Assembly: GCF_002864045.1 (NCBI RefSeq)
Contig: NZ_PJPV01000047.1
Location: 1-64,000, forward strand
From: Endozoicomonas acroporae
GTDB lineage: Bacteria; Pseudomonadota; Gammaproteobacteria; Pseudomonadales; Endozoicomonadaceae
Direction: 5' to 3'
DNA length: 64,000 bases
Below are positions 47,901 to 58,345 of the stretch, one piece after another; the stretch's first letter is position 1, and the number at the start of each line of letters is the position of its first letter. Made by a program: the position numbers and the translations under genes. The notes beneath the pieces were generated by a model. The model ran no database searches. It was not told where the DNA came from and saw only the letters and a list, made by a program, of their open reading frames with translations.

Positions 47901-50835
47901 AAGCCGCATCCATTGCCAGCTGGTAACGTTCCTCACTGACTCTTAAGGCATCTTCCGCATGTTGACGATCACGGGCAACCGCCACCAGCTCACCCATTCG
48001 ATGCAGCAAATCCATTTCATGGATATAGACCTGATATTTTTCCGGCGTATTGATCAATCCAATACCACCAACCACACGACCAAACAGCAACATAGGGGCA
48101 TAGACCGCGATGGAAATCCCCAAATCATCCAGAATGGCAGCACCTTCAAGGTCCCCCTTCTGCAATATTTCATCACGAATAAGAATGTTGCCCTGATCCT
48201 TTTTCACCTCGCCATAAACACCGGTAAAGTCATGGTCAAACAATGACTCAAAGGCCGCAGGATCAGGATCAGGCCTGGCTGACCAATAATGTTCGATACG
48301 AGCCCGGGGCTCCCAGGAGAAGATACAGACAGCTTCAGCGTTGAGATGGAGCCCAAGCCGACTCAGAAAATAGTCATTGGCCCGATGCACCGGCTGGTCC
48401 ATGAAATGCCTGGAAATATCACTCAGCAGCCGGTCCAGTTCGGAACGAATCCGCAGCCCTTCTTCTGCTTTTTCACGGTCAGCAATCTCGATGGTTAAAC
48501 GACGATTCCAGTAAACAATAAGAATCAATGTCACCAGAATCAATACCAGACCAATAAACAACTCTTTATGAGGGCGCCACATGCCTCCCTGAATCGACAG
48601 CCAGCTGCTTTCAAGAGCCTCCCGGTCTTCCGGAGTAATGGTATCCACCGCTTTTTCCAGAATAGAGGCCAGTTCAGGAGAGTTGTTTCTCGATGCCATA
48701 CTGAAGTCATAATTAAAACCCGCTTCAGCAACCACCTGCAAGTTGGTTATTTTCATGCGCTCGATTTCATAACTTGCAGAAGCCAGGTTGACCACCATGG
48801 CATCAAGAACTCCGCTGGCAACCTGATTCAAGCCTGTGGCAATATCCGGCATCTTGACAAAATTGATGCCTGGGTATTTCTGCCGGAAGATTTCATAAGT
48901 GACATAACCTGGCGTAAAGCCAACCCTTTTCCCATTTAAATGGCCCGGAGAACGGATGCTTTTGTCAGAAACACGGGCAAGGATCACGGCCGACACACTG
49001 ACAAATGGTTTGGTAAAATTCAGATAACGGCTGCGCTCTTCCGTTTTCTGCAACATCGCAACGGCGTCAACATCATGGCGATACGCCTGAATCAAGGCAT
49101 TGGTCCATACGGGATCCTGATAAAGCTGAAAGGTGATGCCCAACCTGTCTTCCAACAACTTGAGGTAAGCTATGGTCATTCCCTGCCATTGGCCCCTTCT
49201 ATCAACATAAGAAAATGGCGGTTTATTATTATCAACCAGAACACTGATGACCGGATTTTCACCTAACCAGCGGCGCTCTGAATCACTCAGTTCAACCACT
49301 GAGCCGCTGTGGCGAAAATAGCGATCTCGACTACTGATAATCCAACGGTTTTCAATGGCACGGTACTCATCCGGAGTGATGGCCCGAAAGCCATTATTCA
49401 ACTCCGGCAATAAGTCTGCCGACCTGTTCAGCAAAAGACCAGCCCCAACCGCCTCATTCAGATTAAAGTACTCGCTGGAGTTCACCTCACCCACCAGCCC
49501 ATGGCGATTCAGGGCAGACTGGACAATCACAGGTTCGGCAAGAAATGCGTCTATTTCTCCAGAGAACAGGCTCCCAATCATCTCGGAGATAGTGCCATGT
49601 TCAATGGGATACGCATCCGGCAACCAGCGGCGAACGAATTCCTCAGGGCTTGAAGAACCGATCACACCCAGCTTTTTACCATTTAAATCCGCCCCGGGAT
49701 CACCCAGGTTGCTGTCAGGGCGAAAGTAAATTCGAGTATTCAATCCATAGTAAGGATTTGACAGCGCCATCCACTGGCTTCGTTCCATCGTCGGAGACGC
49801 GGCAGCAATAACGTCGACCTTACCTTTTTGCAAAGCATTTATGTTTTCACCGATAGGGCCCATTCTGAATTTAATCGGTGTTCCTGTTTTTTCTGACCAT
49901 AAATTCCAGATATCAACAAACAGGCCTGAGGGTTTACCCAGTGCATTGATAAAAGAGAGCGGAGAAAGGTCGGCCTCCAGGGCAACGACCAGACTTTCAG
50001 GGTGACAATGCGTAAACCTGAACAGCTCTTCAATAAGATCTGCTCTGTCCTGATCAGAAATTTTCGCCACCCCATGCTCAATATAACGCACAAGATCTGT
50101 TCGACCCGGGGCAACAATGGCCTTGACTTCAACGGGTGGCAAAGGCGTTGGCACCACCTGAAATTCATCTTTAACACCCAGATTATGCAAGTAGTAGCTC
50201 AAGCTTGTACGGCCGCCAAGTATCGCGTCGATCTCACGTTTGGATACTGCTGTGGCCATAGATGAGCCTGAAGTGAAGGGCATGACAACAGCTTCTGCAT
50301 TAAAGCTTTTGAGGCAGGGCTGACAGCTATAACCTTTGATATAGCCAACCCGGAGTTTCGCAAGTACCTCCTCAAAGCTACTTATCTGACTGCTTTTTCT
50401 TACAAAGAGAACAGGAACAAACGAGTGAATCGGTACACTCTCCAGACCATTCTTGCGCAAATGATCCTGCATGCCCGGTGGCAGGTAAGCCAGAATATCA
50501 ACTTCTGCCCCCTTAAGCTGTGCTTCAATTTTTTCCGGAGAAGACACCACAAACTGTATATCAATGTTGCTTTTTTCCGACCACAGTTCCCAGAAGTCAT
50601 GAAACACACCGTCGGCCTCTCCCTCATCATTGGTAAACATCCAGGGCGAATCATCGGCAAAATAAGCAATTTTGATCGGCTTTTTATTACCCTCTGCATA
50701 AAGCCCCGTACTGATAGGCAATATCAGGAAAAACAGCAGGAGTGATATCAAAGTCCATAAAATCGTTCGGGAATAACGGCTCAGTGCGAAGGGCATAGTA
50801 ATTCGGGATAAGTCAGGGAACCGGAAAGCGGGCAT
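44986..50835 (-). CDS. Giant hybrid sensor kinase with three periplasmic binding domains
   Basis: This 1949-residue membrane kinase is of the BvgS/EvgS kind. A signal/membrane helix (24-42) is followed by three SBP_bac_3-type binding domains (about 50-275, 280-505, 520-755), a membrane helix (about 760-782), GAF (about 795-955), two PAS domains (about 968-1080 and 1096-1210) and a kinase with His1236 in [13 protein letters not shown]. The ATPase is at about 1340-1455. Two receivers have Asp1524 ([13 protein letters not shown]) and Asp1663 ([13 protein letters not shown]). The C-terminal Hpt has His1809 ([13 protein letters not shown]). All phosphorelay residues are present. The ligand and the partner regulator are unknown; no response-regulator gene is adjacent. 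Three binding domains exceed the two usual in BvgS. ATG 50835 is used; ATG 50796 is an alternative. Confidence 0.93.
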   Translation of the reverse strand: MPAFRFPDLSRITMPFALSRYSRTILWTLISLLLFFLILPISTGLYAEGNKKPIKIAYFADDSPWMFTNDEGEADGVFHDFWELWSEKSNIDIQFVVSSPEKIEAQLKGAEVDILAYLPPGMQDHLRKNGLESVPIHSFVPVLFVRKSSQISSFEEVLAKLRVGYIKGYSCQPCLKSFNAEAVVMPFTSGSSMATAVSKREIDAILGGRTSLSYYLHNLGVKDEFQVVPTPLPPVEVKAIVAPGRTDLVRYIEHGVAKISDQDRADLIEELFRFTHCHPESLVVALEADLSPLSFINALGKPSGLFVDIWNLWSEKTGTPIKFRMGPIGENINALQKGKVDVIAAASPTMERSQWMALSNPYYGLNTRIYFRPDSNLGDPGADLNGKKLGVIGSSSPEEFVRRWLPDAYPIEHGTISEMIGSLFSGEIDAFLAEPVIVQSALNRHGLVGEVNSSEYFNLNEAVGAGLLLNRSADLLPELNNGFRAITPDEYRAIENRWIISSRDRYFRHSGSVVELSDSERRWLGENPVISVLVDNNKPPFSYVDRRGQWQGMTIAYLKLLEDRLGITFQLYQDPVWTNALIQAYRHDVDAVAMLQKTEERSRYLNFTKPFVSVSAVILARVSDKSIRSPGHLNGKRVGFTPGYVTYEIFRQKYPGINFVKMPDIATGLNQVASGVLDAMVVNLASASYEIERMKITNLQVVAEAGFNYDFSMASRNNSPELASILEKAVDTITPEDREALESSWLSIQGGMWRPHKELFIGLVLILVTLILIVYWNRRLTIEIADREKAEEGLRIRSELDRLLSDISRHFMDQPVHRANDYFLSRLGLHLNAEAVCIFSWEPRARIEHYWSARPDPDPAAFESLFDHDFTGVYGEVKKDQGNILIRDEILQKGDLEGAAILDDLGISIAVYAPMLLFGRVVGGIGLINTPEKYQVYIHEMDLLHRMGELVAVARDRQHAEDALRVSEERYQLAMDAASDGLWDWDVLRDDMYLSPRYQTMLGYQPGELLGNIRTWRQQLHPEDKISTIHFFEQQLETSDNSFQFVYRIRRKDGSYCNVRSKGKVVFRDELGKPVRVIGTTVDITHQIERERELSMARFSLDSAGDHIHWFRRDGYHKYVNESACKALGFSQEELMKLSIMDINPAVTRSSWKKLWEQLVLRKGMTYETLRKTSDGTVFPVEITANYMEYEGEGYLFASGRNITDRKQTEEALRKAKEVADQANQAKSNFLASMSHEIRTPMNAIIGLSHLVQETRLSYQQRDYISKIQSSAHDLLGIINDILDFSRIEAGKLNMENIEFDLGGVFDNVYNLSNIKAREKGLTLTYDIQSDVPRHLRGDPLRLGQILINLTHNALKFTSEGEVNVSVTLVSSRQDVVRLQFSVTDTGIGISKQQQSKLFQSFSQVDGSTTRKFGGTGLGLAICKNLVYMMNGEISVDSEPGKGSTFCFTVELGVAHQVQVLEQSLAGTRVLVVDDNPAARALLISHLQTSGCETLESKHGDEALALLKEKNSGADKAISLVLLDWRMPDMDGIELAERIHKLNLAPEPKLMMVSAYGREELMAKASGTVDAFLIKPVNHSVLIETILRLLQCQNNPKTEIIEEARFCEIMPKGRILLAEDNEINRQVARELLQGMGLEVVMVTNGAEAVERVKHEDFDLVFMDIQMPEMDGYQATRKIRRKLGKDKLVIIAMTAHAMTGDRERCLQAGMNDHISKPLSPAALKQMVRHWLQAGETDVHQTVALPQASENMSCLKLPGIDVDDGLQRLQGNRALYEKLLTDFYHGQREDLIQLEGLLETGKWHEACQLVHALKGVAGNLGASSLHDQAAQLEHSLRRQFEMPDNSLMDSFVLAFEQVMEGLEHLPPVKEGLEPAGEGSIAVGELNELLDEMEQKLSEGDVDVVSLLPTIIQGLQDQIDHKELTLFQDAVISYDFDEAYGVLVEIKKNISG

Positions 50836-50929
50836 ATCTTACCCTGTATCCAGACAATCACCTATCAAAGAAAATATAAATTCGGTTTTTTGCTAAAATA
50901 ATCGTGACAATAACTATCAGGTGAACACC

Positions 50930-51217
50930 ATGGCAACCGAACAATTTTCCACCGAACAAATTAATGCCAGTAAAAAAGCCATTGCCCGGGCTAAATCATT
51001 GATGGATTCCATGAAAATGCTGAAGAAAAAACTGCATCTCAGTGAAGGCTGCGGGCAACGCTTCCTGCAAAAGACCAATCCTGACCTCGCGCTGTTACAA
51101 AAAGCCGAACAGGAAATTAATCAATCCTACAGCGGCAAACCGGGCAATAGTCAGCCGACCAGCGCAAAAAATAAAACGGGGTTGTTAAACAATATTCTCC
51201 GCCGGGGACAGGCCTGA
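50930..51217 (+). CDS. Small helical hypothetical protein upstream of recC
   Basis: I do not recognise this 95-residue protein. It is highly charged and predicted helical (INASKKAIARAKSLMDSMKM, then LHLSEGCGQRFLQK), with a flexible end (GKPGNSQPTSAKNKTG) and a basic tail. ATG 50930 has AGGTG five bases upstream; GTG 50921 overlaps that site and is less likely. It lies 79 bases before recC and about 95 bases from the divergent kinase start, and could share a transcript with recCBD. It has no signal peptide. Confidence 0.75.
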   Translation: MATEQFSTEQINASKKAIARAKSLMDSMKMLKKKLHLSEGCGQRFLQKTNPDLALLQKAEQEINQSYSGKPGNSQPTSAKNKTGLLNNILRRGQA

Positions 51218-51296
51218 GTTTCCACCAATTCGGTTGACAGCATGGTGGATAGCGCCGACAGTAGCCTTATCTATCGGTTAATGACGACGTTTCCCT

Positions 51297-54200
51297 GTGC
51301 TGACCATATACCATTCCAATCATCTGGATGTGCTTAAAGACCTTCTGGTCGAGCTTTTTCGCCAAAACCCTCCGAGCAACCCCCTGGAAGATGAACAGAT
51401 TCTGGTACAAAGCCCCGGAATGGCCCAGTGGCTCAGACTGGAACTGGCGAAAGGGCTGGGTATAGCCGCCGGTGTCAATTTCCCCCTGCCGGCCAGTTTC
51501 CTCTGGCAAATGTATATCCGCATCCTGCCGGACGTGCCACGCCGATCCGCCTTCAATAAGGAGTCAATGACCTGGAAGCTGATGGACCTCCTTGACTCCC
51601 TGAAACACGACCCGGACTTCTATTCATTAACCCAATACCTGGCAAGCGATGATGACGACATTCGGAAGTTTCAGTTGTCCGGAAAAATTGCTGATATTTT
51701 TGACCAATATCTTGTCTATCGCCCTGACTGGATTCTGGACTGGGAACAGGGGAATGATACCAGCACAGCCACCTCTGACCAGCCCTGGCAGCCCAAATTA
51801 TGGCGTGCCCTGGTCTCAAGAACGTCTGAACTGGAACAATCCCCCTGGCACAGGGCCAATATGCACCACCGCTTTCTTGAGGCTATAGCCAATAATGATT
51901 GCAGCTCACAGCTGCCACGGCGGTTGTTTGTCTTCGGTATTTCTGCCCTGCCACCGCATTTTGTCGAATCCATCGAGGCAATGTCCAGCCAGTGCGATGT
52001 GCATTTAATGGTCGCTAACCCCTGCCAGCACTATTGGGGAGATGAACGGGACCCAAAATATCTGCGCCAGCTGGCAGCCCGTAAACTGCTGGATCAAAAG
52101 AAGCAGCAGGATAAAGGCTGGTTCAGTAAAGAGGGATTATCTCTGGACAACCTGGACTCCATTGGCAATCCGCTGCTGGGCTCAATGGGCAAGCTTGGCA
52201 GAGACTACTTCCACCAGCTCCACGGCCTGGATGCTTTTGATATCGATGTCTTTGTCAGCGACCACAAAGATACCCTGCTGGGCAATCTGCAAAAGGACAT
52301 CTTCGAACTGCACGACCGCACAGCCCAGGGCCAGAAAACGGAGATGCCAAACGATCAGTCTCTGCAATTCCATAGCTGCCATAGCCCACTCAGAGAGGTG
52401 GAAATACTGTATGACCATCTGCTTGATATGTTTGAACAAAACCCGGAACTGACACCCAAAGACATTGTCATCATGCTGCCGGATATCGACAGCTATACCC
52501 CGTGGATTCAAGCCGTATTTGGCAGCATGGATGACCAGCGTCGTATCCCCTGGGCCATTTCAGATATCAGTGCAAAAAACGAGCACCCTGTCCTGTCAGC
52601 ACTCCTTAAACTGCTGGAGCTGGACAAAAGCCGCTGCTCCGCCCCGGAGCTTATGGAGCTGTTGGAAGTGCCCGCCATTCAATACCGTTTCAACCTGACC
52701 ACCGGTGATCTGGACATTCTGAGACAATGGACCCATGAGTCGGGTATACGCTGGGGTTTAACCCCTGCCCACCAAACCCGGTTTGACCTGCCAGAACTGC
52801 AGGCCAACTCCTGGTCATTCGGGCTCAGAAGGATGCTGCTGGGCTATGCCATGCCGGAAAATACCGGCGTCTATGATGATATTTTGCCGATGGACGCGGT
52901 TCAGGGCATGAATGCAACACTGGCAGGCTATCTGGCCAGTTTTATTGATAGCAGTGAGCAATTACTCGATGAACTGGATAACACACGAACCATTGAACAA
53001 TGGATCCAGTTCACTCATCAGCTGCTGGATCGCTTTTTCCTTACCAGCTCGGAAGAGGATGACGCAGCGCTCACACTGGTCAGGGATACCCTGTCTCACC
53101 TCTATGAACAGCTGCAGGAAGCCGGGTACCAACAACCATTATCACGCAGTGTCTTTATCAGTTATCTGACCGATCGCCTCACTCAGGAGCGCAGCAGTCA
53201 GCGCTTCCTCGCTGGCCAGGTCAATTTCTGCACATTAATGCCCATGCGCTCCATCCCGTTCAGGGTTGTCTGCCTGCTGGGTATGAATGACGGTGCCTAT
53301 CCCCGCAGTATTGCCCCGGCCGGATTTGACCTGATCGCCCGCCATGGCAGGCGTGGTGACCGCTCACGCCGGGTAGACGACCGCTACCTGTTCCTGGAGG
53401 CTCTGCTTTCTGCCCAGGATACCCTTTACATCAGCTATGTTGGCCGACGGATACAGGATAACAGTGAGCGCATTCCTTCCGTGCTGGTCACCGAACTGCT
53501 CAACTACTGCGAGCAGGGTTTTGACCTGAAATCAGAACAGTTGGTTATTGAACACCCTCTGCAGCCGTTCAGCCACAGAAACTTCTTGAATCAGCCTGAG
53601 CCCGACCAGCGAGGGCACACTTTTCACAGCTACATTAAGGAGTGGTTACCGGCAGCCAGTCGCACTGAAGAAAAGCCAGGCCAGTTTATTCAGACGCGCC
53701 TGCCGGATGAAGAGGGAGTTAACCTCAACGACGTGGAGCTTGCCGAGCTGTTGAGATTTTACAGCAACCCCAGTCGCTACTTTTTTAACCGCCGCCTGAA
53801 AGTCTATTTCTCCGTTCAGGACCAGGCCCTGGAGGAGACCGAAACATTCGCCATGGAGCCGCTGGAGAATTACCAGCTGAAAGCCGGGATTCTTGACAGT
53901 CTGATTAACGAAGAAGCCCCCGAACGTCTTCTCAGCCGACTGCACTCTTCCGGCAAGCTGCCACACTCCGCTTTTGGCCAGATTCTGCTGGATGAGCAGA
54001 TAAAAGACCTTACCCCAATGGCTGACAGGTTAAGCCTACAGCTGGAAAATAGCGCTGAAGACCGGGAAGTGAACCTGCAGCTCCCCCACCTCGAGCATCA
54101 GCCCCCTCCGGTTCATCTGACCGGCTGGCTGAAAGGCTTTTCTGCGTCTGGCATGATTCGCTACCGCCCTGCCAGTTTTAAAGGTAAAGATCTGATCAGA

Positions 54201-54608
54201 AGCTGGATTGAGCACCTGTGTCAGTGCACGACCGAAAATCCAACCGTGACCCGGATTCATGACCCGGAGAAAGAGCGCCTGTTGCCGGTCATCCCAAAAC
54301 AGGAAGCGGAACAACACCTGTCCACACTGATCCATTACTTCCAGATGGGTCAGAACCTGCCGCTGCCCTGGTTCCCGGAAACGGCCTATAGCTGGTTGAA
54401 AGCCGATCCGGATGACAACCCGGACAAGGCAGAAAAAGCCGCCGAAAAAGCCTTTGCCGGAGATGACTTCCATGTGCGGGGAGAGTGCAGTGATGACTAT
54501 ATACAGCGGGTCTACCCTGAGCTGACGCCGGTATTTACTGAAATGACCAGCCTTACCAGAGAGATTATGGCTCCTGCGTTTGACTGTTTGCAGGAGGAAC
54601 AGCCATGA
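51297..54608 (+). CDS. recC: Exodeoxyribonuclease V subunit gamma (RecC)
   Basis: This 1103-residue RecBCD subunit recognises Chi and splits the duplex. The N-terminus LTIYHSNHLDVLKDLLVEL, then LVQSPGMAQWLRLELAKGLG and FPLPASFLWQMYIRILPDVP, closely tracks E. coli RecC. FDQYLVYRPDWILDWEQG and FCTLMPMRSIPFRVVCLLGM are further family blocks. GTG 51297 is the only start after an in-frame stop at 51282. No good ribosome-binding site is visible. The stop overlaps recB by four bases (ATGA). The order recC-recB-recD without ptrA differs from E. coli. Confidence 0.97.
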   Translation: MLTIYHSNHLDVLKDLLVELFRQNPPSNPLEDEQILVQSPGMAQWLRLELAKGLGIAAGVNFPLPASFLWQMYIRILPDVPRRSAFNKESMTWKLMDLLDSLKHDPDFYSLTQYLASDDDDIRKFQLSGKIADIFDQYLVYRPDWILDWEQGNDTSTATSDQPWQPKLWRALVSRTSELEQSPWHRANMHHRFLEAIANNDCSSQLPRRLFVFGISALPPHFVESIEAMSSQCDVHLMVANPCQHYWGDERDPKYLRQLAARKLLDQKKQQDKGWFSKEGLSLDNLDSIGNPLLGSMGKLGRDYFHQLHGLDAFDIDVFVSDHKDTLLGNLQKDIFELHDRTAQGQKTEMPNDQSLQFHSCHSPLREVEILYDHLLDMFEQNPELTPKDIVIMLPDIDSYTPWIQAVFGSMDDQRRIPWAISDISAKNEHPVLSALLKLLELDKSRCSAPELMELLEVPAIQYRFNLTTGDLDILRQWTHESGIRWGLTPAHQTRFDLPELQANSWSFGLRRMLLGYAMPENTGVYDDILPMDAVQGMNATLAGYLASFIDSSEQLLDELDNTRTIEQWIQFTHQLLDRFFLTSSEEDDAALTLVRDTLSHLYEQLQEAGYQQPLSRSVFISYLTDRLTQERSSQRFLAGQVNFCTLMPMRSIPFRVVCLLGMNDGAYPRSIAPAGFDLIARHGRRGDRSRRVDDRYLFLEALLSAQDTLYISYVGRRIQDNSERIPSVLVTELLNYCEQGFDLKSEQLVIEHPLQPFSHRNFLNQPEPDQRGHTFHSYIKEWLPAASRTEEKPGQFIQTRLPDEEGVNLNDVELAELLRFYSNPSRYFFNRRLKVYFSVQDQALEETETFAMEPLENYQLKAGILDSLINEEAPERLLSRLHSSGKLPHSAFGQILLDEQIKDLTPMADRLSLQLENSAEDREVNLQLPHLEHQPPPVHLTGWLKGFSASGMIRYRPASFKGKDLIRSWIEHLCQCTTENPTVTRIHDPEKERLLPVIPKQEAEQHLSTLIHYFQMGQNLPLPWFPETAYSWLKADPDDNPDKAEKAAEKAFAGDDFHVRGECSDDYIQRVYPELTPVFTEMTSLTREIMAPAFDCLQEEQP

Positions 54609-54640
54609 GCCAGTCAACAGCCATGAGCCAGTCAACAGCC
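54601..54640 (+). repeat. Tandem 18-base repeat duplicating the recB start codon
   Basis: AGCCATGAGCCAGTCAAC occurs twice in a row at 54601-54618 and 54619-54636, followed by AGCC. Each copy carries an in-frame ATG (54605 and 54623), so RecB begins MSQSTA MSQSTA. AGGAGG at 54592-54597 is ideally placed for the first ATG. Confidence 0.9.
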
Positions 54641-57600
54641 ACTGACCACAAACACCTGGTTCCGGAAACACTGGACCCACACGCCCTGCCACTGCACGGC
54701 GTCCGCCTGATCGAAGCCAGTGCCGGCACGGGCAAAACCTATACCATTGCCAATCTCTATCTGCGCATACTGCTGGGCCATGGCAGCGATAAAACACAAC
54801 ATGAAACCCCGTTAACCGTTGATCAGATACTGGTGGTTACCTTTACCGAAGCGGCCACCGGCGAATTGCGGGATCGTATCCGGGCCAGAATTCACCAGAC
54901 CCGGGATGACTTTATTGCGGGAACATCCAGCGACCCGTTTATTCAGCAGCTGATTGAGGATATGGATCAGCCAGAACAGTGTCAGGCACTGCTGCTGGCT
55001 GCAGAACAGCAGATGGATGAGGCGGCGATTTTCACCATCCACGGCTTCTGTCAGCGCATGTTGAAACAGCATGCGTTTGAAAGTGGCACACTGTTCTCCA
55101 GTGAGCTGATTACAGATACCGAGCCCATGTTACAGCTGAGTGCTGCGGACTACTGGCGCCGGCATTTCTATCCCCTGGAAAAACCGCTGGTGAAACTGAT
55201 CCGCAACCTCTGGAAAACACCCAACGACCTGCTGAGTCATGTGCGCAGCTGGCTGCCCCTGTCAGATCTGAAACTGGCCGGAGACCAGGTACCGGAATCC
55301 ATGGAGGAATTCAACAGGGTCTATCTGTCACCCGCCAGTGAGTTAAAGACACTCTGGCAAAACGATCAGGACACCATCGCCGACCTGTTGCGTAACTGTG
55401 GCCTGCGTAAAGACCGCAAACCGCTGAAACGTCTTGGCCAAATGAACAGTTTTCTTGTCTCTGACGATCTGATTCCCAATCTGGAAAAAGACAGTTGGGA
55501 GATCTACGGCACCAAAGTGTTACAAAAGAGCCTGTTAAAAACCGGCAAGCTGCCCGAGCACCCGATTTTCCGGAAAATTGATGAATTCCTGGATTTGCCA
55601 CTCTCTCTCAAGGAGGCGCTTCAGGGCCTGATTACCCGGGATGCACTGCAACATATCAAACACCAACTGACACAATTGAAAGCCAGCCGCTATCAACTCT
55701 CCTTTGATGACCTGCTGACCAACCTGGCCAATGCGCTGTTTCCTGAAGGCAATCTTGAAGGCAATCTTGAAGGTAATTGCGAAGAAAAGGCCGGTGACGG
55801 CGAACTGCTGGCCCAGGCGATTCGCAGCCAGTATCGCATTGCCATGATTGATGAGTTTCAGGATACCGACCCTCTCCAGTATCGCATTTTCAACAAGATC
55901 TACATGGAAGGCGGTGACCCCGGCGTCGGCCTGTTTATGATCGGTGATCCCAAACAGGCCATCTATGCCTTCCGTGGTGCCGATATCTTCACCTATATGC
56001 AGGCCAGGCAACAGGTACACAGCCATTACACGCTGGCTACCAACTGGCGTTCAAGCGATGCCATGGTGTCTGCGGTGAATACGGTATTCCAGCATTCACC
56101 GTCCCCCTTTATCTATAACGACAGCATCCCTTTTGAACCCGTTCACCCATCACCGGGTGCCGCGCAGAAGCGCCTTTATCATAAGGGGGAAGCACTACCG
56201 GCAATGACCCTGTGGCTGCAGCAGCCCGTTGATGGACCCACCATCAATGCCGAGCGCTATCTGGATACCATGAGCCAGGCAACCGCCACCGAGATCAACC
56301 GCCTGCTCACCGCCGCAGACCGGGGCAACTGCCAGATTCACAACGGCGACCGGCAAACACCTCTACAACCCGGTGATATTGCCGTACTGGTTCGCAGTGG
56401 CCGCCATGGCCAGAAGATTCGCGAGGCCCTGGCCGCACAGAATATCGCCAGTATCTACCTGAGCAATCAGGACTCGGTATTTGCTGCACGGGAAGCGTCT
56501 GACCTGGAAAAAGTCCTTCAGGCCTGTCTGCAACCCACCAGCGAACGGGTGTTGAAAGCGGCGCTGGCCACCACGCTTTTCCATCTTGATGCCCGGGCCC
56601 TGGATGCACTCAATGTGGATGAACAAGCCTGGGAAAGCGCGGTAGAAGAGTTCACTCACTATGGCGAACTCTGGCAGAAAAAAGGCATCCTGCCCATTTT
56701 ACGCCAGCTTGTCTTCCAACGGAAAATCGCCGAACGACTGCTCTCATTCCAGGATGGGGAACGGCGTCTGACCGACCTGCTGCACCTTGGCGAGTTGCTG
56801 GCGGCGGCCAGCCTGGAACAGCAGGGAGCATCCGCCCTGGCTCGCTGGTTTTCCGAACAGGTCATCAGACCTAATCAAAACGCCGATGATCAGCAGCTGC
56901 ATCTGGAGAGCGAGCGGAACCTGGTCAAGATCATTACCATTCATAAATCCAAGGGGCTGGAATACAAGGTGGTCTTTATCCCCTTTCCATGCCATCTGCG
57001 CAAAGCGGACTCCCCCCTGTACCATGACCCGCAAACCAGTGAAACCTGGCTGGCATTAACCCCCTCGGAACAAGCCTCAGCCCTTTCCGAGAAAGAGCGT
57101 CTTGCAGAAGACCTGCGCCTGCTCTACGTTGCCCTGACCCGTTCGGTCTACTGCTGCTACCTGGGCATGGCACCCTACAAATCGGGAAAAGCCGGTAAAG
57201 AGGGTAAAACTGATCTGCATCAAAGTGCGATTGGTTACTTGCTCAACCAGGGCTCAGAGATCGTCAGCCAGGATCTGAACCTGTTGCTGGAGCAAGTGGC
57301 CGGGCAATGTGATCATCAACAGATCGTGATTTCTGCGCCACCAGCCGACACTCTCCCACCCTATGCTCCAGTGAATACACAAGAAGCGTCGTTAAGCCCA
57401 CGGAATTTCACAGGAAATATTGAAAGAAACTGGTGGACCACCAGCTACTCGGCGCTTTCACGGCATGCATCACATCGCGCTGAGACACCGGCCGTTGCCA
57501 GTAATGAATCGCCAGGGTTTGATACTGATGCCATCAATGAACAACATACGGCCCTGGATAACCCGCAGTCTGAAGCCAACCCTTTAAGCCTGTTCAACTT

Positions 57601-58345
57601 TCCTAAAGGGGCTCAACCGGGAACGTTTATGCACAGCCTGTTTGAAGAGCTGGATATGAACGCATTGCGTTGTGCAGACAGTGACGCCTATCTCGACAGC
57701 TTTCTGGTGGATAGCCACGCCAGGGCAGGTTATGGCGAAGAGTGGCTGCCCGCCACCAAAGGTATGTTGTTAACTTGCCTCAACGCGCCGCTGGATAAAG
57801 ACAATCTTCGTCTTATAAATCTGCCAGATTCCGCTCGACGGGTTGAAATGGAGTTTTACCTGCCTATCGAACAGCTTAACCCCCAGAGCCTTAACCAGCT
57901 GGTTGCTCAACACGATTCACTGAGCGCCAGGGCCGGAGAGCTGCAGTTCCAACGTATGAAAGGCATGCTGAAAGGCTTTATTGACCTGACCTTTGAATAT
58001 CAGGGGCGCTGGTATGTACTCGATTACAAATCAAACTGGCTGGGAAATAACATCAGTGATTATTCCAGGGAAGCCATGGAGAAAGTCATGATAGAGCATC
58101 GTTACGATCTGCAATACCAGCTGTACTCTCTGGCATTGCACCGACTGCTCAAACAACGTTTACCGGATTATGACTATGACCAGCATTTCGGTGGCGCTAT
58201 CTATCTGTTTCTGCGCGGCGTGCAGATGAATGATCCTGAGCAACACGGCATATTCAGCCACAAGCCCTCCTTCCAACTCATTAATGGTCTGGATCAGCTG
58301 TTCCGTGGTAAAGATAATCAAACAGAGGAGCTGATAAGATGTTAA
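54605..58345 (+). CDS. recB: Exodeoxyribonuclease V subunit beta (RecB)
   Basis: This 1246-residue 3'-5' helicase and nuclease subunit of RecBCD has Walker A ASAGTGKTYTIANLYLR, helicase motif II IAMIDEFQDTDPLQY, motif III FMIGDPKQAIYAFRGAD and the later motif ITIHKSKGLEYKVVF. The C-terminal nuclease has GFIDLTFEYQGRWYVLDYKS, with the metal-binding Asp-x-Lys. All key residues are present. ATG 54605 overlaps recC by four bases behind AGGAGG; a duplicated ATG at 54623 may also serve. A 12-base tandem repeat (GGCAATCTTGAA, 55748-55771) inserts EGNLEGNL near residue 382. Confidence 0.98.
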   Translation: MSQSTAMSQSTATDHKHLVPETLDPHALPLHGVRLIEASAGTGKTYTIANLYLRILLGHGSDKTQHETPLTVDQILVVTFTEAATGELRDRIRARIHQTRDDFIAGTSSDPFIQQLIEDMDQPEQCQALLLAAEQQMDEAAIFTIHGFCQRMLKQHAFESGTLFSSELITDTEPMLQLSAADYWRRHFYPLEKPLVKLIRNLWKTPNDLLSHVRSWLPLSDLKLAGDQVPESMEEFNRVYLSPASELKTLWQNDQDTIADLLRNCGLRKDRKPLKRLGQMNSFLVSDDLIPNLEKDSWEIYGTKVLQKSLLKTGKLPEHPIFRKIDEFLDLPLSLKEALQGLITRDALQHIKHQLTQLKASRYQLSFDDLLTNLANALFPEGNLEGNLEGNCEEKAGDGELLAQAIRSQYRIAMIDEFQDTDPLQYRIFNKIYMEGGDPGVGLFMIGDPKQAIYAFRGADIFTYMQARQQVHSHYTLATNWRSSDAMVSAVNTVFQHSPSPFIYNDSIPFEPVHPSPGAAQKRLYHKGEALPAMTLWLQQPVDGPTINAERYLDTMSQATATEINRLLTAADRGNCQIHNGDRQTPLQPGDIAVLVRSGRHGQKIREALAAQNIASIYLSNQDSVFAAREASDLEKVLQACLQPTSERVLKAALATTLFHLDARALDALNVDEQAWESAVEEFTHYGELWQKKGILPILRQLVFQRKIAERLLSFQDGERRLTDLLHLGELLAAASLEQQGASALARWFSEQVIRPNQNADDQQLHLESERNLVKIITIHKSKGLEYKVVFIPFPCHLRKADSPLYHDPQTSETWLALTPSEQASALSEKERLAEDLRLLYVALTRSVYCCYLGMAPYKSGKAGKEGKTDLHQSAIGYLLNQGSEIVSQDLNLLLEQVAGQCDHQQIVISAPPADTLPPYAPVNTQEASLSPRNFTGNIERNWWTTSYSALSRHASHRAETPAVASNESPGFDTDAINEQHTALDNPQSEANPLSLFNFPKGAQPGTFMHSLFEELDMNALRCADSDAYLDSFLVDSHARAGYGEEWLPATKGMLLTCLNAPLDKDNLRLINLPDSARRVEMEFYLPIEQLNPQSLNQLVAQHDSLSARAGELQFQRMKGMLKGFIDLTFEYQGRWYVLDYKSNWLGNNISDYSREAMEKVMIEHRYDLQYQLYSLALHRLLKQRLPDYDYDQHFGGAIYLFLRGVQMNDPEQHGIFSHKPSFQLINGLDQLFRGKDNQTEELIRC
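55748..55783 (+). repeat. 12-base tandem repeat inside recB
   Basis: GGCAATCTTGAA occurs exactly twice (55748-55759 and 55760-55771), then a degenerate third unit (GGTAATTGCGAA). It encodes repeated Gly-Asn-Leu-Glu in a linker between helicase blocks. Copy number may vary between strains without breaking the frame. Confidence 0.85.

Noticed and set aside
54036-54797. A 253-codon minus-strand frame across the recC-recB junction
   Set aside because: It is antisense to the conserved recC end and the recB Walker A region and looks low in complexity.
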